This document shows, piece after piece, positions 9,551 through 22,398 of a stretch of 64,000 nucleotides of DNA (the stretch's first letter is position 1; each line of letters begins with the position of its first letter). The notes beneath the pieces were generated by a model, which saw nothing but the letters and a program-made list of their open reading frames with translations, was not told the DNA's origin and ran no database searches. This DNA comes from Mucor racemosus (taxonomy: Eukaryota > Mucoromycota > Mucoromycetes > Mucorales > Mucoraceae), in assembly GCA_027405735.1 (NCBI GenBank), contig JAPEHQ010000007.1:682001-746000 (forward strand), written 5' to 3'. The position numbers and the translations under genes were made by a program.

Positions 9551-12385
9551 GTTATATTAAAGAAAAGGTTTATTTAAAAAAAAAATGAAAGGGTGATATA
9601 GGACCACCGAAAATTTGAAATGTTAAAAAGAATACCTTTCTTTTATATGCTTTTGAAAATTTTTTAATGGTGATGTGACTCATTAAATGACTCTTCGTGA
9701 CCTTTTGTTGTTTTTGTTTTATGCGTATATGTTTAGATTTGGTAAATCCCTTTCTCTCCGGATCATCATCTCAATTTGCAATTGAACCAATCATTGCAAA
9801 TTAGTTAATAGCCCTATTGGAATAAAAAAAAGATAGTAATTCTTTTTTTTTTTCAATAATAGATAAGATATTTCTTTATCAAAGGATACTTGATACTTAA
9901 ATACCTATGCAAATATACCTGCTATATCTAAAAGCTAGGTATCTGTAATGTAGCAACCAAATAATTTGACAGTTTTCGTTCCTGGTTGCTAGGACGATTC
10001 ACAAACTCCGACAAACTATCGACCCAAAATCATCACAAAAATTAGAAATGCGATAAGCACAACAAATTATACAGAAAGTTGAGTCAGGGAATCAAGTACT
10101 TTAGATGCAACTTTGGATTTTGTATCTGACTGTACGTAATTTGAAACTATTTTACTTATAAAATTCACTGAAAATTAATGTGAAATTTTGAGGGTTTTCG
10201 GCTTAAAATTCTAATTTTCAACAAAATCTAAAAATACAATGCATTAGAATAGTAGCTCACAGAGTTATCTACAGATCAAAATACTTCTGATAGCTGTATC
10301 TCTATTTTTCGTCGAGAAAGTAAAAGATTTGTATTTTTTTTTTTTTTTTTAAAAAAAATTAAATCTCAGTGATGGTTATTTGCTAATGGAAAATGATCGA
10401 GATGAACCTCTGAAGTTTCTTTCTATTTTTTTCAAAGTTCTCCATCAAAAATCAGTCTTTTTTGAAGAAATAAATTGCTATAGACAGATATCAATTATAT
10501 CTACAATATAAAAATAAAAACACGCTAGTCTATATATTAAATGTTTCGGAATTCACGATATAATATAGAAGAAAAAAAAACAATAAAAAAAAAGTTAAAA
10601 AATTCTTTGGTATCCTAATATTTTATAGTATCTAATAATTGGGTTTCTAATTTTTTGACATACAGCATCTACTAACTGCAAAAGAAAGGAGTATCTTGTA
10701 ACCGAAACTATCGTATTCAAGTTCAATGGTTATAAATTGGATCAGAATTCATATTTCAACCCCCAATACCTTTGATTTAGACAGTATTATCGATCGTTTA
10801 GAGCTAAAAACTTTGTAGTAGTAGCTATAAGCATATTTAAAATTCTCTATATTTAGGGTGTTTACCGGATCAGAAGACCCCTTCATGGAGCAGTGAGCCT
10901 ATACATTGTATATTCTTTACATCTGGGGCATTTTGACATTCATTCCCCGCTCAGGGGTATATATATTTCAATTGCCGGTTTACCTATTTATTTCGAAACT
11001 ATGGGTTTCGAACTTTAAAGGATTGTTTTATGCCTGTAAAATTTGATACAATTATAAATGTTAGTTTGAATAAAAATTGGAGCTCTGTAGGTATATTTTT
11101 TTTTTTTTTTTTTTTAGAAATAAAAGCCTGTGCGAGTAAGAGTTAGCTGCAAAGCGATCAAAAAGGTTGGGTTTTTAATTCAGACAAAAGAAGCATAGAA
11201 CAGATATACATAAGGCGCCGATTGATATTGATATCGTACAATGCTTGCTATATACTGAAAATATGTTGAGCCCTATAAATTAATAGACTGAAATACAAGA
11301 GTCCCTGAAAATTAGATTTACTTTGATTTAATGTCGAAGAAGAAATGAAACATTTATAATCCTAATTAGAGCAACATTAAAATCAACCGACAACTCAAGA
11401 TACAAACCTATTTTACGGATATGTATAAAGGACAATCTCCTTTTCGTCTCCTTTTTGGTATTACATTATTGCCTTAATTTTTTCCTTGAAAGTATTATGT
11501 AATACCAGTTGTTTTTCCTCTGCATAACATACAGTATGTAATAAAGAAAAACTAACGCTTTAAATGTATAGTACATCTACGTACATGGTATGATTATATA
11601 AATACATTGTAAAATGAATTGCCTAATAAAAAAATATGACTCTTTTACTGTGTTGTACTTGCGTTTACTAAATTTATCCTTGAATAAATGACTAATTGAT
11701 GCAATATCCTGCTTTTTGTAAAGAATCACACAAGCCATTTTAAAAACAGGGCACTTTTTTTTTTTTTTGATCTCCTGCTCTCGCGCTCTCTCTTTCTCTG
11801 TTTCCCTGCTTTACAAGTAGGAAAAAATTTAATGTATTTAATAATTGGAAATAACCAAGTGCATCTTGTGTGTTAGTATAGTACTACTCAAGCGAAAAAA
11901 GGCAGCAGCAAGCATGGTTACAAATGGAAGTTGCATAATATTAACTCTTATTTTTTTTTTTTTTGTTTTTGTTTATATAGAAATAAATGTTAGGGATAAG
12001 ACAAATGTATCAACCTAAAAAGTAATTAATTTCAGTTGGTAACTCGGCCTAATTGCATTTATAGTAAAGTGCATTTGAAGCATAAGTTTTTGTACGCCTT
12101 GTAATTTAACAATTGTGAATGTGTCGTTAATTACCAAGATAATTACATGAAAACATGTTATTTTTTATATCCATGTGTTTGCAATCATTTCTAATATAAA
12201 TGAATCATGTTTTCATCTGTTTTGTTTTATGCTGATTTAAACATGAAGAGATTTCTCCCTTTCTTACCTCCCCCTTTCTCTTTGTTTTGCGTGTGAGCGT
12301 GTGCGCAATTGTGAGCGTGTGCTGGTGAGTGAGCGTCTGATATTTTTTCCCTTAGTAAGATCAGGTTGTTTTATTGTGCTTTTTC

Positions 12386-12438
<53 letters not shown>

Positions 12439-12619
12439 AAGAGCTTTTGTTTTATTCTTCTAGATCTTCTTTCTTTCTTTCTTTCTTTTTTTTTAAAAAA
12501 TCTTTTTTTATTCAATTCATTCGACAATTGTATATCAGATCAAGAATTCAAATTGAATATATATTTTCTTATCAGCCAAATTACAGTTAAACCTTTCACC
12601 AATTCTCACAACTACAAAA
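9551..12619. other. 3-kb intergenic region, no gene seen
   Basis: AT-rich with long A/T tracts (10328-10350, 11098-11114, 11757-11769, 12391-12432). Small inverted repeats include GGTATTACAT/ATGTAATACC at 11457-11506 and CCCC-GCTCA-GGGG near 10946. The word TTTTTCGTCGAGAAAG near 10305 belongs to the recurrent motif described in the findings. The first 200 bp should hold the GUA1 promoter and the last few hundred that of the next gene. No coding exon could be supported. Confidence 0.6.
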
Positions 12620-14800
12620 ATGTCAAAAGGTATGTAAAAATGATAAATTATAAATAAAGATATTCACATTTCATAAGGCTACTATGTCTGTCAAAGAGCA
12701 GCTCAAGCCATTATAGCCGAAATTGGGCCACTTCGCGTATCAAGCGATGCGCTTCAAGCTATTAATATTTTCTTGGATGAATTTCTCGCGCTTTTAGTCA
12801 TTACAGCAGCTTCATTGGATCTTGTTCTATTAAAAGCAGCTGTTGTGCAATTATTACCACATTCACTTGGAAAAAATGCATTAGTTGAAGCCGAAATTGA
12901 ATTGAAAAATCAAATAGCTGATTCAGAAGATGAAGAACAAAATCAGTTAGATTTTTCAACCTACGAAAAAATGCGATTATTAAATAATGAATCTGTCAAT
13001 TTAATTATACCCATACTTCAAGCAGCATGTGCTGATTTCTGTACATTAGCAGCAGAAAATAGTAATTCTCAAGTCAATCAAATTGACATACAAAATACAA
13101 TTGCACCAGTTGTTGTCATTTACGTAACGACTATTGTTGAGCATATCGCCGAGTATATTCTTAATTCGGTAGCTATGACTGCAGATCAGACGGATGCAGA
13201 ACATATCAGGGTTAAGGAGGTCCTACTATGTTTATTAGATGATCCTCAAGCTGGTAATTTATTTAGACGTATGAATTTAAAAGAGAAATTAGAGGTTTGT
13301 GTTGTATATTGTATAGGAGAATCACTCGTTATTCATGCCTTGTTTTTAGAAACGAGCTTCTGTTTATCCAAATTATTTACCTTCACCTGTGCCTAGCCCT
13401 GTTTCAATAAAAAGGGATCAACTCATACAACGCCATTCTAATTGTAAGTTTATAACTAATTTACAAAGAAAAAATTTTGATAATTAAAATTGGTTAATAT
13501 AGCAACAACAGCAGATTTTACAATCGACTATAATAATGACAATCAGGGCGAAGATAATGACCTTGATCCTCGTGCTATACCTTCTTCAACATGCTCCATG
13601 CGATCAAGTGAAAGTATTAATGATCGCCCTCTTTCAATCATGAGTAACGGAACAGTAAAATCATCTGGGAGTAAGAGTAGATTCAATTTCTTTGGTAGCA
13701 ATAAAAAGGAAAAACGTACTTCTATTTCACTCAATTTCTCACGTTCTACATCTAATCCTCCTTCAATTGCTTCGCCAACTACACCCTCCTATACAACTGC
13801 CAATATGGATTTTGAAGATTTAATGAGATCAGGAAACACTAAAAAAGTTTCATTAACTCCCAATCGTTTAAGGTCCATCGAGGTGAAAGATGATAATATT
13901 ACACCTTGGGAGAAATTTACAAATGGAAGTAAAAGCAACAACAAAAACAAATCAAAAAAGATATCTTCTTCCTCTTCCTCTTCCTCTTCCTCTCCCATAT
14001 CTACACCTCCTCCAATTCCGCCTCTTCCGAGGCTTAACCGTGACCAACATCATCAAATAATCACTCACGCTACCATTAATCCTAATATTGCTGCTAACAC
14101 TGCTACTACTACTACTACTAATAATAATAATACTATCGATACTAATATCAATCACAATAATAGTCCACCATTAACTCCGGCATCTAGTGTTGCATCTCGT
14201 CCATCTCAAAGATCAAGACATTCGATTATTTACGAAGAAAAATCCACAAGATCATCCATGAAATCCTCTTATTCTACCAACGAAGATCTGTTAGTTGATG
14301 AAACTACAAATTTAATGAGAAACCCATCTAAAATATCTACATCAAGCAGTATTTACAGTCGGCGTAGTGCTACATCAGGGATTGAAAGACCTTCCAGCAT
14401 GGTAGTAAAAAGAGCATCATTGGGATCAAGACCACCTTCATTCCATGAAAATGCACTTGATACACTCATTGCTACTGCTAATGGCATCACATTGGAAGAA
14501 AAGGTATCACAGGTCGATCAAGAGCAGCATAATTTGATTTATGTTTTACCAACATCTGCAATAAGATCACCTATTTCTGGTCGTTTTACTTCTTCTTCTT
14601 CTTTTAAGGTTCGAACAGTAGATCGCGGTTGTCAAACGGAGCCAATTGGTTTGCGTATTTTGCGTAAAAACTCGGAGGTGTCAGCGGATGATGATGAAGA
14701 GTGGTTTTTTGATGAAGATGATGAAGATGATGAAGATTGGAACAATGCACAACAACAAGAAGAAAAAGTCATGGCTGAATGGTTACTTGGAAGCGTTTAA
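12620..14800 (+). CDS. Uncharacterised fungal protein, helical N-terminus and Ser-rich/acidic tail
   Basis: Four exons, 12620-12629, 12678-13294, 13350-13443 and 13503-14800, with introns of 48, 55 and 59 nt, give 672 residues. Exon 1 is only 10 nt (MSK plus one base). Residues ~5-220 are hydrophobic-helical (SDALQAINIFLDEFLALLV, VVQLLPHSLGKNALVEAEIE, FCTLAAENS) and may form a histone-fold-like or all-alpha domain; this is a visual impression only. The rest is low complexity: Ser runs, a Pro stretch (PPPIPPLPRLN), Asn/Thr runs from microsatellites, and an acidic end (DDDEEWFFDEDDEDDED) before a terminal VMAEWLLG motif. The conserved ends suggest a real fungal family, but I do not recognise its function. 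Codon phases agree at all three junctions. Confidence 0.75.
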
Positions 14801-15022
14801 TAGTTTCTTCTTCTTTTCTTTTCCCTTTTTATGATTTACAAATGTAAAAACATTTTATATATTTTGTTATAATATAACCCTTTGCCTCACCTCACACACA
14901 CTTTTTATCCTAGTATTCCCCCTTTTCTCCTTTCTTTCTTTTACAAATCATCCAACTATCTATCTTACTATCTATTTCATAATATAATTAATAATAATAA
15001 TAATAATAACAATAATAATAAC

Positions 15023-15073
<51 letters not shown>

Positions 15074-15104
15074 ATACTCCAAATAGAAATGCTTTATTGT
15101 TTTT
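14801..15104. other. Convergent intergenic region with AAT microsatellite
   Basis: Downstream flanks of two convergent genes. Positions 14988-15070 are almost pure AAT/TAA with two interruptions by AAC. No gene is seen. Confidence 0.8.
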
Positions 15105-15570
15105 TTATGCAGTTAAAGAAGCTTTAACTTTACTAAGCAATAATTTCGCATCAGATTCTCCAACTTGATCTACAATTGTCTTTTCTAATGCTGACCAAAA
15201 CTCGGGGCTTGACAATTTTTGTTCGGCTTGTGCAGAAATACCAAAGCGGCCTGTTACAACGTTAGGAGCAGAAGCAGAAGCAGGAGAAGCAGAAGCAGAA
15301 GCAGAAGCAGAAGAAGCTGCTGTTGCTGCTGTAACCATAAGATGAATGACAGCATCTGGTTGAATTGAAAGTTCTGCCAAAGTCTTTTGGTCAGCTAAAA
15401 CTTTACCCTTTATTAATAAACGTTGACGATTAACAGAAAGTGAACTCTGCTGTTGATAGATACGTTGCTTTAATTGACGAACTGTATCATTTAAAGATAA
15501 TCCACCAATTGTGAATTGTGATGAGGGTTTCAATACTTTGATTGTAACTTGAATTTTGTCGTTATTCGTG

Positions 15571-15601
<31 letters not shown>

Positions 15602-15893
15602 ATGTGGGTGCTATTTAAAAAGATGATTAATAACACACACACACACACACACACGCGCGTATCCAAGCAAATTAAATGTTACCCTTTTCTTCAATAACAA
15701 CTGGTTCAACTGGCACTCTCTATAAATCATGGTTTTAATATACTACATAAATATTAAACTAAAGTTTTACCTTAATTCTCAAGGGAGATGGGAGAGTACG
15801 CGACATGTAATCTTGGCCATAACGAACAGATTTAGAAGAAAGGCTTTCTAAATAAAGATTGATAAAGTCAAGTTCGGTTTGAGCAGATTGCAT
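15105..15893 (-). CDS. GET5: Get5/Mdy2-like ubiquitin-like protein of the tail-anchored protein pathway
   Basis: Three minus-strand exons, 15893-15771, 15719-15683 and 15610-15105, give 221 residues. In yeast, Get5 links Get4 to Sgt2 and hands tail-anchored proteins to Get3 in the cytosol. The N-terminus (FINLYLESLSSKSVRYGQDY) fits the Get4-binding segment. A linker with a run of nine or ten Thr, from an ACT microsatellite, precedes a ubiquitin-like domain (KIQVTIKVLK, TVRQLKQRIYQQ, RLLIKGKVLADQKTLAELSI). An Ala/Ser-rich spacer follows. The C-terminus (FWSALEKTIVDQVGESDAKL) resembles the Get5/UBL4A homodimerisation domain. Domain order matches Get5. The alternative, another UBL protein such as a UBL4-type shuttle, is less likely. 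All splice phases agree. Confidence 0.8.
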
Positions 15894-16969
15894 AGTGTTT
15901 TAATAATATCAAAGGAGTCAAAAAAAAAAAACAATTATCTTATTCAAAAGGGAGAAAAGAGAAAATGTGAAAAAAGACTTTTGTTCTCGACAAATCTATA
16001 CGTTTGATTCGTTTAAAAATTCAAAACCATCACTCACAATTGCTCCTTCAAGGAGATTTCACTATTTAAAAAAGGGAAAAAGTAAAAGCTCTCGAGCATA
16101 ATCTCTATTTTTTTTCAAAGGAGAAAGTGAATGAGGGAGATTTGGCATTGACCGGTAAGATTAGTAAAAGCCTGGATTGTTGACTCTGCTTGTTTTCCTT
16201 TATTCTTTTTTCAAGGAGAGATGGGGATCTTGTTTTTAAATGATTTTTTCAAAACATTCAAATGCATTTAATTAGGTTTTTAATAAATGAATAAATAGTT
16301 TAAAACATCTAATTTTACTCTGTATTTTTTTTTCTGCGAGAAACAACCAAAAATTGTGCATGCTACAACAATAAAGCCTTGCTCCTTTACAAATGGCGCA
16401 TCCTTGATTCTCCTGCAGTACAATCATAATAATAAGTATTTAGACTCTCCTATTGTTCTTATTTTTATGAAATATTTGTATTTTAGTAAAACTACAAGCA
16501 ATATTGCGCTATATGTACATCTATTACTCCCTAAGATACATTTTGTACCCACAAAAAAAAGTTGATTTGGCGGTCATTTCTCGCAAATGTATTACAATGA
16601 TAACCAACAAAAGCGATGAACAATGATAATGTAACGTGTACGTTACACTTGTCAAGGAGGATCTGTATTAATGGTTTTTAGTTTATTGATTAAATTTCAT
16701 AATAATAAACGTTAACGTTGATCTACAGCAGTACACAAATCCCTTTGGTTGTTTAACAAGGGATTTGTAATATACAACTAAATCGATTTGCATACAGTAG
16801 TGATTTTAAGAAGAAAAAAAGCTGTTTATATACTAGACTGATTTTTTCTTTATATATAAACAATGTAAATGTGTGATTTAAACATTGGAAGCTCCCTCTC
16901 TCCCTCTCTATCTTTCTCTCTCTTTCTCTCTCTCATTTCTCTTTTTCTTTTTCTTTTTATTCATAAAAA
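15894..16969. promoter_or_regulatory. Divergent promoter region with clustered palindromes and CT-rich leader
   Basis: Lies between GET5 (-) and the 7-TM gene (+). It contains TGTAACG-TGTA-CGTTACA (16630-16647), the perfect palindrome AACGTTAACGTT (16708-16719), and 11-bp arms ACAAATCCCTT/AAGGGATTTGT (16735-16768) with a 12-nt loop. Positions 16890-16965 are almost pure C/T, the kind of leader common before fungal start codons. No coding exon is seen. Confidence 0.55.
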
Positions 16970-18491
16970 ATGAATAATAATACCTTAACAAATGCAAATG
17001 CAAATGCAAATGCAATGTTCGACTTAGCACTAGTAAATCCAGACGGAATGGAGATTGCTTCCGAATTAACATCATTGGCATGTATTACCGTATTGGCATT
17101 AGCACTTGGTGCCAAGACCAATGGTGAAAAACTAAAATCTTTGAATTACGGCCGTGTATTGGTCATATTACTATATACTCTCTCCTGGGCATTTGCAACG
17201 ACATCTATCATTGTCGTGTCTACTAATAATAGTAAAAATCAAATAAAAATTAAGGTTTGCATGATGATTATATTGACAAATATATACAATAGATAATTTG
17301 ATTTCTTGTACACTTGGCATGCTTGCTTGTGATTTCTTTTATGCTGGTAGTAAAATTGCAATTTATGCATGGTTAGTTGTATAAAATCCGTCGATTTTTT
17401 TTATCATCTAAATATCTATTCTTCACTAGGCTTATTGAACGTGTACATTTAGTAACTGCAGTAAAAACAACTCGACTCAAAACTGGGCAATATAAGTTGC
17501 ATATAATCTTGCTTTGTCCCTATATCATTATTTTTGTATTGATGGTAAATGAAGCATACCAATTATATATTCAAAAACTAATGAAGCAATCTTCCAGTTG
17601 AGCTTTAGAAATATCTATTTAGAAGCTGATGGTACATGTACAATTGGATTGCAAGATATTGCTAGTATTCCCCTGTTGGTAAGTACTTTCTAAACACCTT
17701 TAACTAGCACATATTATTATATAAACCAAACTAAAATCCATGTGTTTTCTTTTAAAAAAATAGGTGTATGATTTTGTATGTTTCAATTATAATAATATAG
17801 CAATTTGGAGTCATTTTTCTAACTTGTTTTTTGGTTTGGTTAGATTTTCAACTTGTATCTAACATGGCTTTTCATGAAGCCGCTTACGAGTATCGGGCGA
17901 AATACCCGTCAAGACTGGAAAGTATCCAGATTGTATAAATTAGCAAGAAGAACACTAGTGGCATCTGTTGTGTGTTTATCAGTTTCGTTTATTAATGTAT
18001 TGTTTGTTGTATTGACTCATGGACATCAAAGAGGTTTGATCTGTTTAACAATGTGTACTGTTGATGTAACTGTAAGTTTATTATGTAGTGATTTACAATA
18101 CATAAATGGGCATATTAAAAACTAACCATTTACCTCCTTATTGTCTCATCTCCTCCTCCCCCCCCCCTCCCAATAGGTTAATGTTGTCACTGTTCATTGG
18201 GTATGTTGTGTATATTACCATCAATTGTTAATTAGCAATTATTTATTGACAACAATTTATTTATAGGTTACCACAAGTGGTTCATCTAGTTCAGGTAATA
18301 ACCGAACAAAAACACATAATGACGAACACATGACAGCCGATATGACATTTGATGGTGAAAATCATGAAAAATCAATGAAATTCGACATTCAAATGGTTCA
18401 ACCACACATTTTAGATGATGACGATGATAGTATAACATCTGCAGATGTATCTCATACAAGCAAAAAACCAATTAATCAGTATTATAACTAA
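16970..18491 (+). CDS. Seven-transmembrane receptor-like protein
   Basis: Eight exons: 16970-17231, 17293-17371, 17430-17544, 17598-17678, 17764-17775, 17844-18071, 18177-18200 and 18267-18491. All phases agree and they give 341 residues. Seven hydrophobic segments follow a short Asn/Ala-rich N-terminus, including ITVLALALGA, LVILLYTLSWAFATTSIIVV, MLACDFFYAGSKIAIYAW, IILLCPYIIIFVLM, IFNLYLTWLFM, ASVVCLSVSFINVLFVVL and LICLTMCTVDVTVNVVTV. The cytoplasmic tail of about 80 residues is polar and acidic (LDDDDDS). The topology fits a GPCR-like sensor, but no ligand class is recognisable. The 12-nt exon (VYDF) and the 24-nt exon (VNVVTVHW) are unusually short. Exon 5 is inferred from frame and from the motif it completes, so it is the weakest part of the model. 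Confidence 0.7.
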
Positions 18492-18715
18492 ATTTAGTTG
18501 TCAATAAAAAGCATAAGTTTGTAGCAAAATAATATGTGTAATAATTGACAATTTTGGGTCATTGTCAATTAAATTTAAATTTCATTTGTATTATGGCATT
18601 ATATCATAAAAATGTCAACCAAGAATCTTTTTTAGACTTGCATAAGCAATTATTATATGGGTAAAAAAGGCATAAATATTTTAGTGGTAGTATAATCAAT
18701 ATAATTTATTCATTT

Positions 18716-19423
18716 TTAGCATAAATGAGTTATGATGGCATTTTTATCCATAGAAGTTGTAGTACTATTGTGAATTTGCATTAATCTTTCATAACTTGCT
18801 TTGATTTCATGCTCATTTTTTTTAGTTATAGTTAATTCCTCACGAAGATTCATGACTTGTGTGGCAAGCTGCATAATTCTATCTTGCATTGCTTGTGTCA
18901 GTGCTTGTTTCTTGGCTCGATATTTAGCTGAAGCAAGCTTATTTCTTGCTCTTCTTGTTGCTAGTGCATCGGATTTGTTACTAAATGACCTTGATCTGCC
19001 TCCATTAAATGCTGAATCGAAATCTGAGATGAGTGAATTTTGTCTGCTATGTCGATATTGATGATGATGTTGATCAAGTTCATCTTCTTCTTCATGATCA
19101 GAAGAATTTGATGAAGAGGAAGAAAATGATGGTGATGATACTGAGATGGAATGATATCTTGAATGATTTGATAAAGATGAAGAAGATGCTGTACGCATCA
19201 TTGCATGTATAGGGTATCGATTTGAAACATCAGTATTTGTGTTGTGAGTCCAATGGCCAGCTGATACAGGCGCATATTGTTGTTTTTGTTGAGGAATACT
19301 AATAGTTGAAACAGCAGAACCACCAATATTACAAAGAGATGGTAAATTGTATTCAGTTTTTGTAGAGCATGGAGATGTAATTGCACCAATTGACATGACA
19401 CTAGTAGACTGTGTAGAGAACAT
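18716..19423 (-). CDS. bZIP transcription factor
   Basis: Intronless, 235 residues, convergent with the 7-TM gene. The basic region RRARNKLASAKYRAKKQ (about residues 156-172) has the bZIP signature N-x2-A-x4-R (NKLASAKYR). It runs into a leucine-zipper coiled coil containing QLATQVMNLREELT. The N-terminal half is Ser-rich with an acidic patch (HEEEDELDQ) and His runs, typical of an activation or regulatory region. It should bind DNA as a dimer in the nucleus. The regulon cannot be told from sequence; short fungal factors of the sulphur or stress type look similar. The start ATG is preceded by a long T/A tract. Confidence 0.9.
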   Translation of the reverse strand: MFSTQSTSVMSIGAITSPCSTKTEYNLPSLCNIGGSAVSTISIPQQKQQYAPVSAGHWTHNTNTDVSNRYPIHAMMRTASSSSLSNHSRYHSISVSSPSFSSSSSNSSDHEEEDELDQHHHQYRHSRQNSLISDFDSAFNGGRSRSFSNKSDALATRRARNKLASAKYRAKKQALTQAMQDRIMQLATQVMNLREELTITKKNEHEIKASYERLMQIHNSTTTSMDKNAIITHLC

Positions 19424-21132
19424 CTTTTCTTTTTTTTTTTATGGTTTTTCGAGAAAGTATATAAGGAAAAGAATGAAAAAGAAACTTTTAACAAGAATTG
19501 GGCATATCCTTTTATATAGCTTTTCATCTCATGATGTAATGCGATATGTAGATTTATTCAGTATATGGTTTACATGTATTGATATGGTAAATGTACGCAA
19601 CTAATTTAGGGATTTTATGTTTCAATATCTTTTAAAATAGATCTCCTGAATCGCGGTAAAAGCTACCCGCTTCTACAATGTTGAATAATCTTCTTGACTT
19701 GGTGTCATGGGGGGGGGGAGGAGGAAGTAAGGAAGTGAATAAGGCGTATTTTTATCACACTTTTTGCCGTAAATTTTGCCGATTTTTGATCAACAGGATT
19801 GATTATCATACATATGCTATCTATTTACAGAAAAGTGTCTATCATTCACTAGCAATCAATAGATTGTCATTTAAAAATTGAACTATTCAAATATTACAGC
19901 ATTTCGCCGGTGAGTGTCTCGGTGCGCAATTATCAATGAGCAATGTAGTAAATGAATACATGAATGAGAATATTTTAAACAAGAATGCATATAAATTCAT
20001 GTCAATGTAAAATGGTTATAATATTGTTTATTACCAAACCTTATTCATTATTGTTATGATATTACATACATGAATGTCCCAGAATACATATAAATGCTCT
20101 CTATAGCTAGTCTTTTCCGTCGAAAAAGGGTATATGGATTAGAACCAAAACCCCAGTTCATGGTATTATATAGAATAAAATAGAACAAAATCAACCGCCG
20201 TATGTCAATTTTAATAAAAGGTCATTCTATCTATATGTATTTTCGTGCAGAAATACATCGATCTGCAATGAGTAAAATTCTACATGCAATCAAATACAGT
20301 ATATATTCTTTTAAGGCGGTCTATGCCATTATTATGTACATATCAAACTATTGATCGTAGTATTCAGTGGAAATTATTGATCGCAAGCTGTTCGACGCAC
20401 TGCTTGGTGGTGGTCCCTTAAAAAAGAGATTATTATAAATGCTGAAGGTGGTGTCACTTTTTGTGTTATATCAAATTGCACATTGCATGAAAAAAAAAAG
20501 CGTCATTGTTTGTGCGAAATATTTTATGTATAAAGTAACCTAAAATACGGTTGATGGCATCAATTTGTATATTAAATAATATATGAATATACAATTCATC
20601 TTATAATATTATTTAATTAAATCAATCGAGTCTAATACACAATGTATAAATATTTGAAAGAACAATAACGTTCCCTGATTAATTGCATGCATCTCCCCGC
20701 CTCCCTATTTCATGTATATGCTTTAAAAGTATATATTAGTTTACAAAGATCAGATAATAGCCAAAACTTTATTAATCAAATACAAGTATTTGGAGCATTG
20801 AAACGAAAGACGAGTATCTATTTTCTCCTAATTTAGGTTAACAAAAAAACAAGATTAGAAGAAAACCTTCTTTCATTATAAGCAATCCAAATATGAACTG
20901 GATCTCAGAAAAAGAATATAGGGTCTTTTCAAGAAGAATAATCTGTTACATTGCATGTACAAAAGCATACCACCCAACCATATATGTATATTATGTTGAA
21001 ATATCCATCATCATCGTCATCCGTCATCGTGGAAATGTATTATAAGCAATAGCTTTGCATTTATATTTATTCGAGTAATTTTTTATCAATAGTTTATGCA
21101 ATGAAATATTGTGTTTACAATCCAAATGTCTC
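19424..21132. other. 1.7-kb intergenic region, no gene seen
   Basis: The part next to 19423 should contain the bZIP promoter. A run of nine G's lies near 19710. The rest is AT-rich with no supported exon on either strand. Confidence 0.6.
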
Positions 21133-22361
21133 TTAAAAATCTGTCCATTGATAACCTTCACATTCTCTTGCGCGTGGAAGCTCCTGAACCATCTTTCTAA
21201 TTGTTGCAGATGATAGCCCATAATATTCAGGTCCTGACACTGTATTTTTATAAACCTTTTTTCTCAATATATTGGATCTTCTAAGGACCTCTGCCCATGC
21301 ATCAGTAGGAGTAGGTTTTCTAATTTCAATTTCGGGTGCATCTTCACCTTGTATACAAAACTGAATAGAAAAAAAAACCAATCAGTAAAAAAAACTTCTT
21401 TGTTGTTGTTGCATGTCCCTGTCATGCATTTACCACTGGTTTATTATTTTCCTCATCTCTCTCGATAGTACATGTATACATTGTAAACACATCTTCTTGT
21501 ACCATACTTCTAAAAGTTCTATAAAAGATAATATATGTATTAGTACGCACAACAAAATGATACATCCTTATAAATTAATTTGATACCTTTGTATCGCATA
21601 TCCGATGGGAAATATATGCGTTTGCGAATAAAAATCTGGTTCAGGTATGATTTCACCTAATGAAAGCAATTTGACTCTCCCCAATTGTACTGGAAGTATA
21701 TAATTACCATGCTCATCCTTTTTAACATCGATTGGCTTATTTGATCTTTGTCTTTTTGGTTGTCCTGTTTTGTCTTGTGATGAAGATCCTGATGTTTGTG
21801 CTGTCTTTTTACGCTTTGCAACCGGTGGATTTTCTGATGAATCTTCATCCTTCAAATGTCTCTTTTTAGATGTATTGATGGTAATAGATGGAATTTGAGT
21901 ATCTTCGTCAGATGAAAAAATATCAGAATCTAAATCGCCAGCAGATAATTCACTATCATTATCATCGTCATCTGCATAATCATTTTTATCTGCTTTTACA
22001 ATCACATCTAATAATACACTGAAAACACGTAAAGTTAACCTTTTGATATGCTATCATTTTACAATCTCTTACCTCCTTTGTTTCCTTAGTCTTGAGATTT
22101 TTATCAATGAACTTTCAAGTTGCCTTGTGAGATCAGAGTTTTTCTAAACCATTTTTTGAGGTGGTTAGGATTAGAGTTAGAGTCTTTGAAAATAAAAATG
22201 GAGGGTGTATGTTGTATATGTGGGGAAGAAAGAGAAGGGGTTTATATATCAAACATACCTCTAACAACCTTTGAATGTTTGATTCTAATGCTTCAGCTGT
22301 AGCATCGGAATTGTTAGATGCGCGCTTTTGTTGTTGTTGTTGCTGTTGTTGCTGTTGTTGC

Positions 22362-22398
<37 letters not shown>

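Noticed and set aside
8350..9577. Several open frames on both strands over the GMP synthase gene
   Set aside because: Shadows of a strongly codon-biased gene; none has domain features.
12264..12527. Minus-strand open frame of Lys/Arg runs, and plus-strand Phe runs at 12301-12657
   Set aside because: Purely a product of the long T tract; no conserved features and it overlaps the promoter of the gene at 12620.
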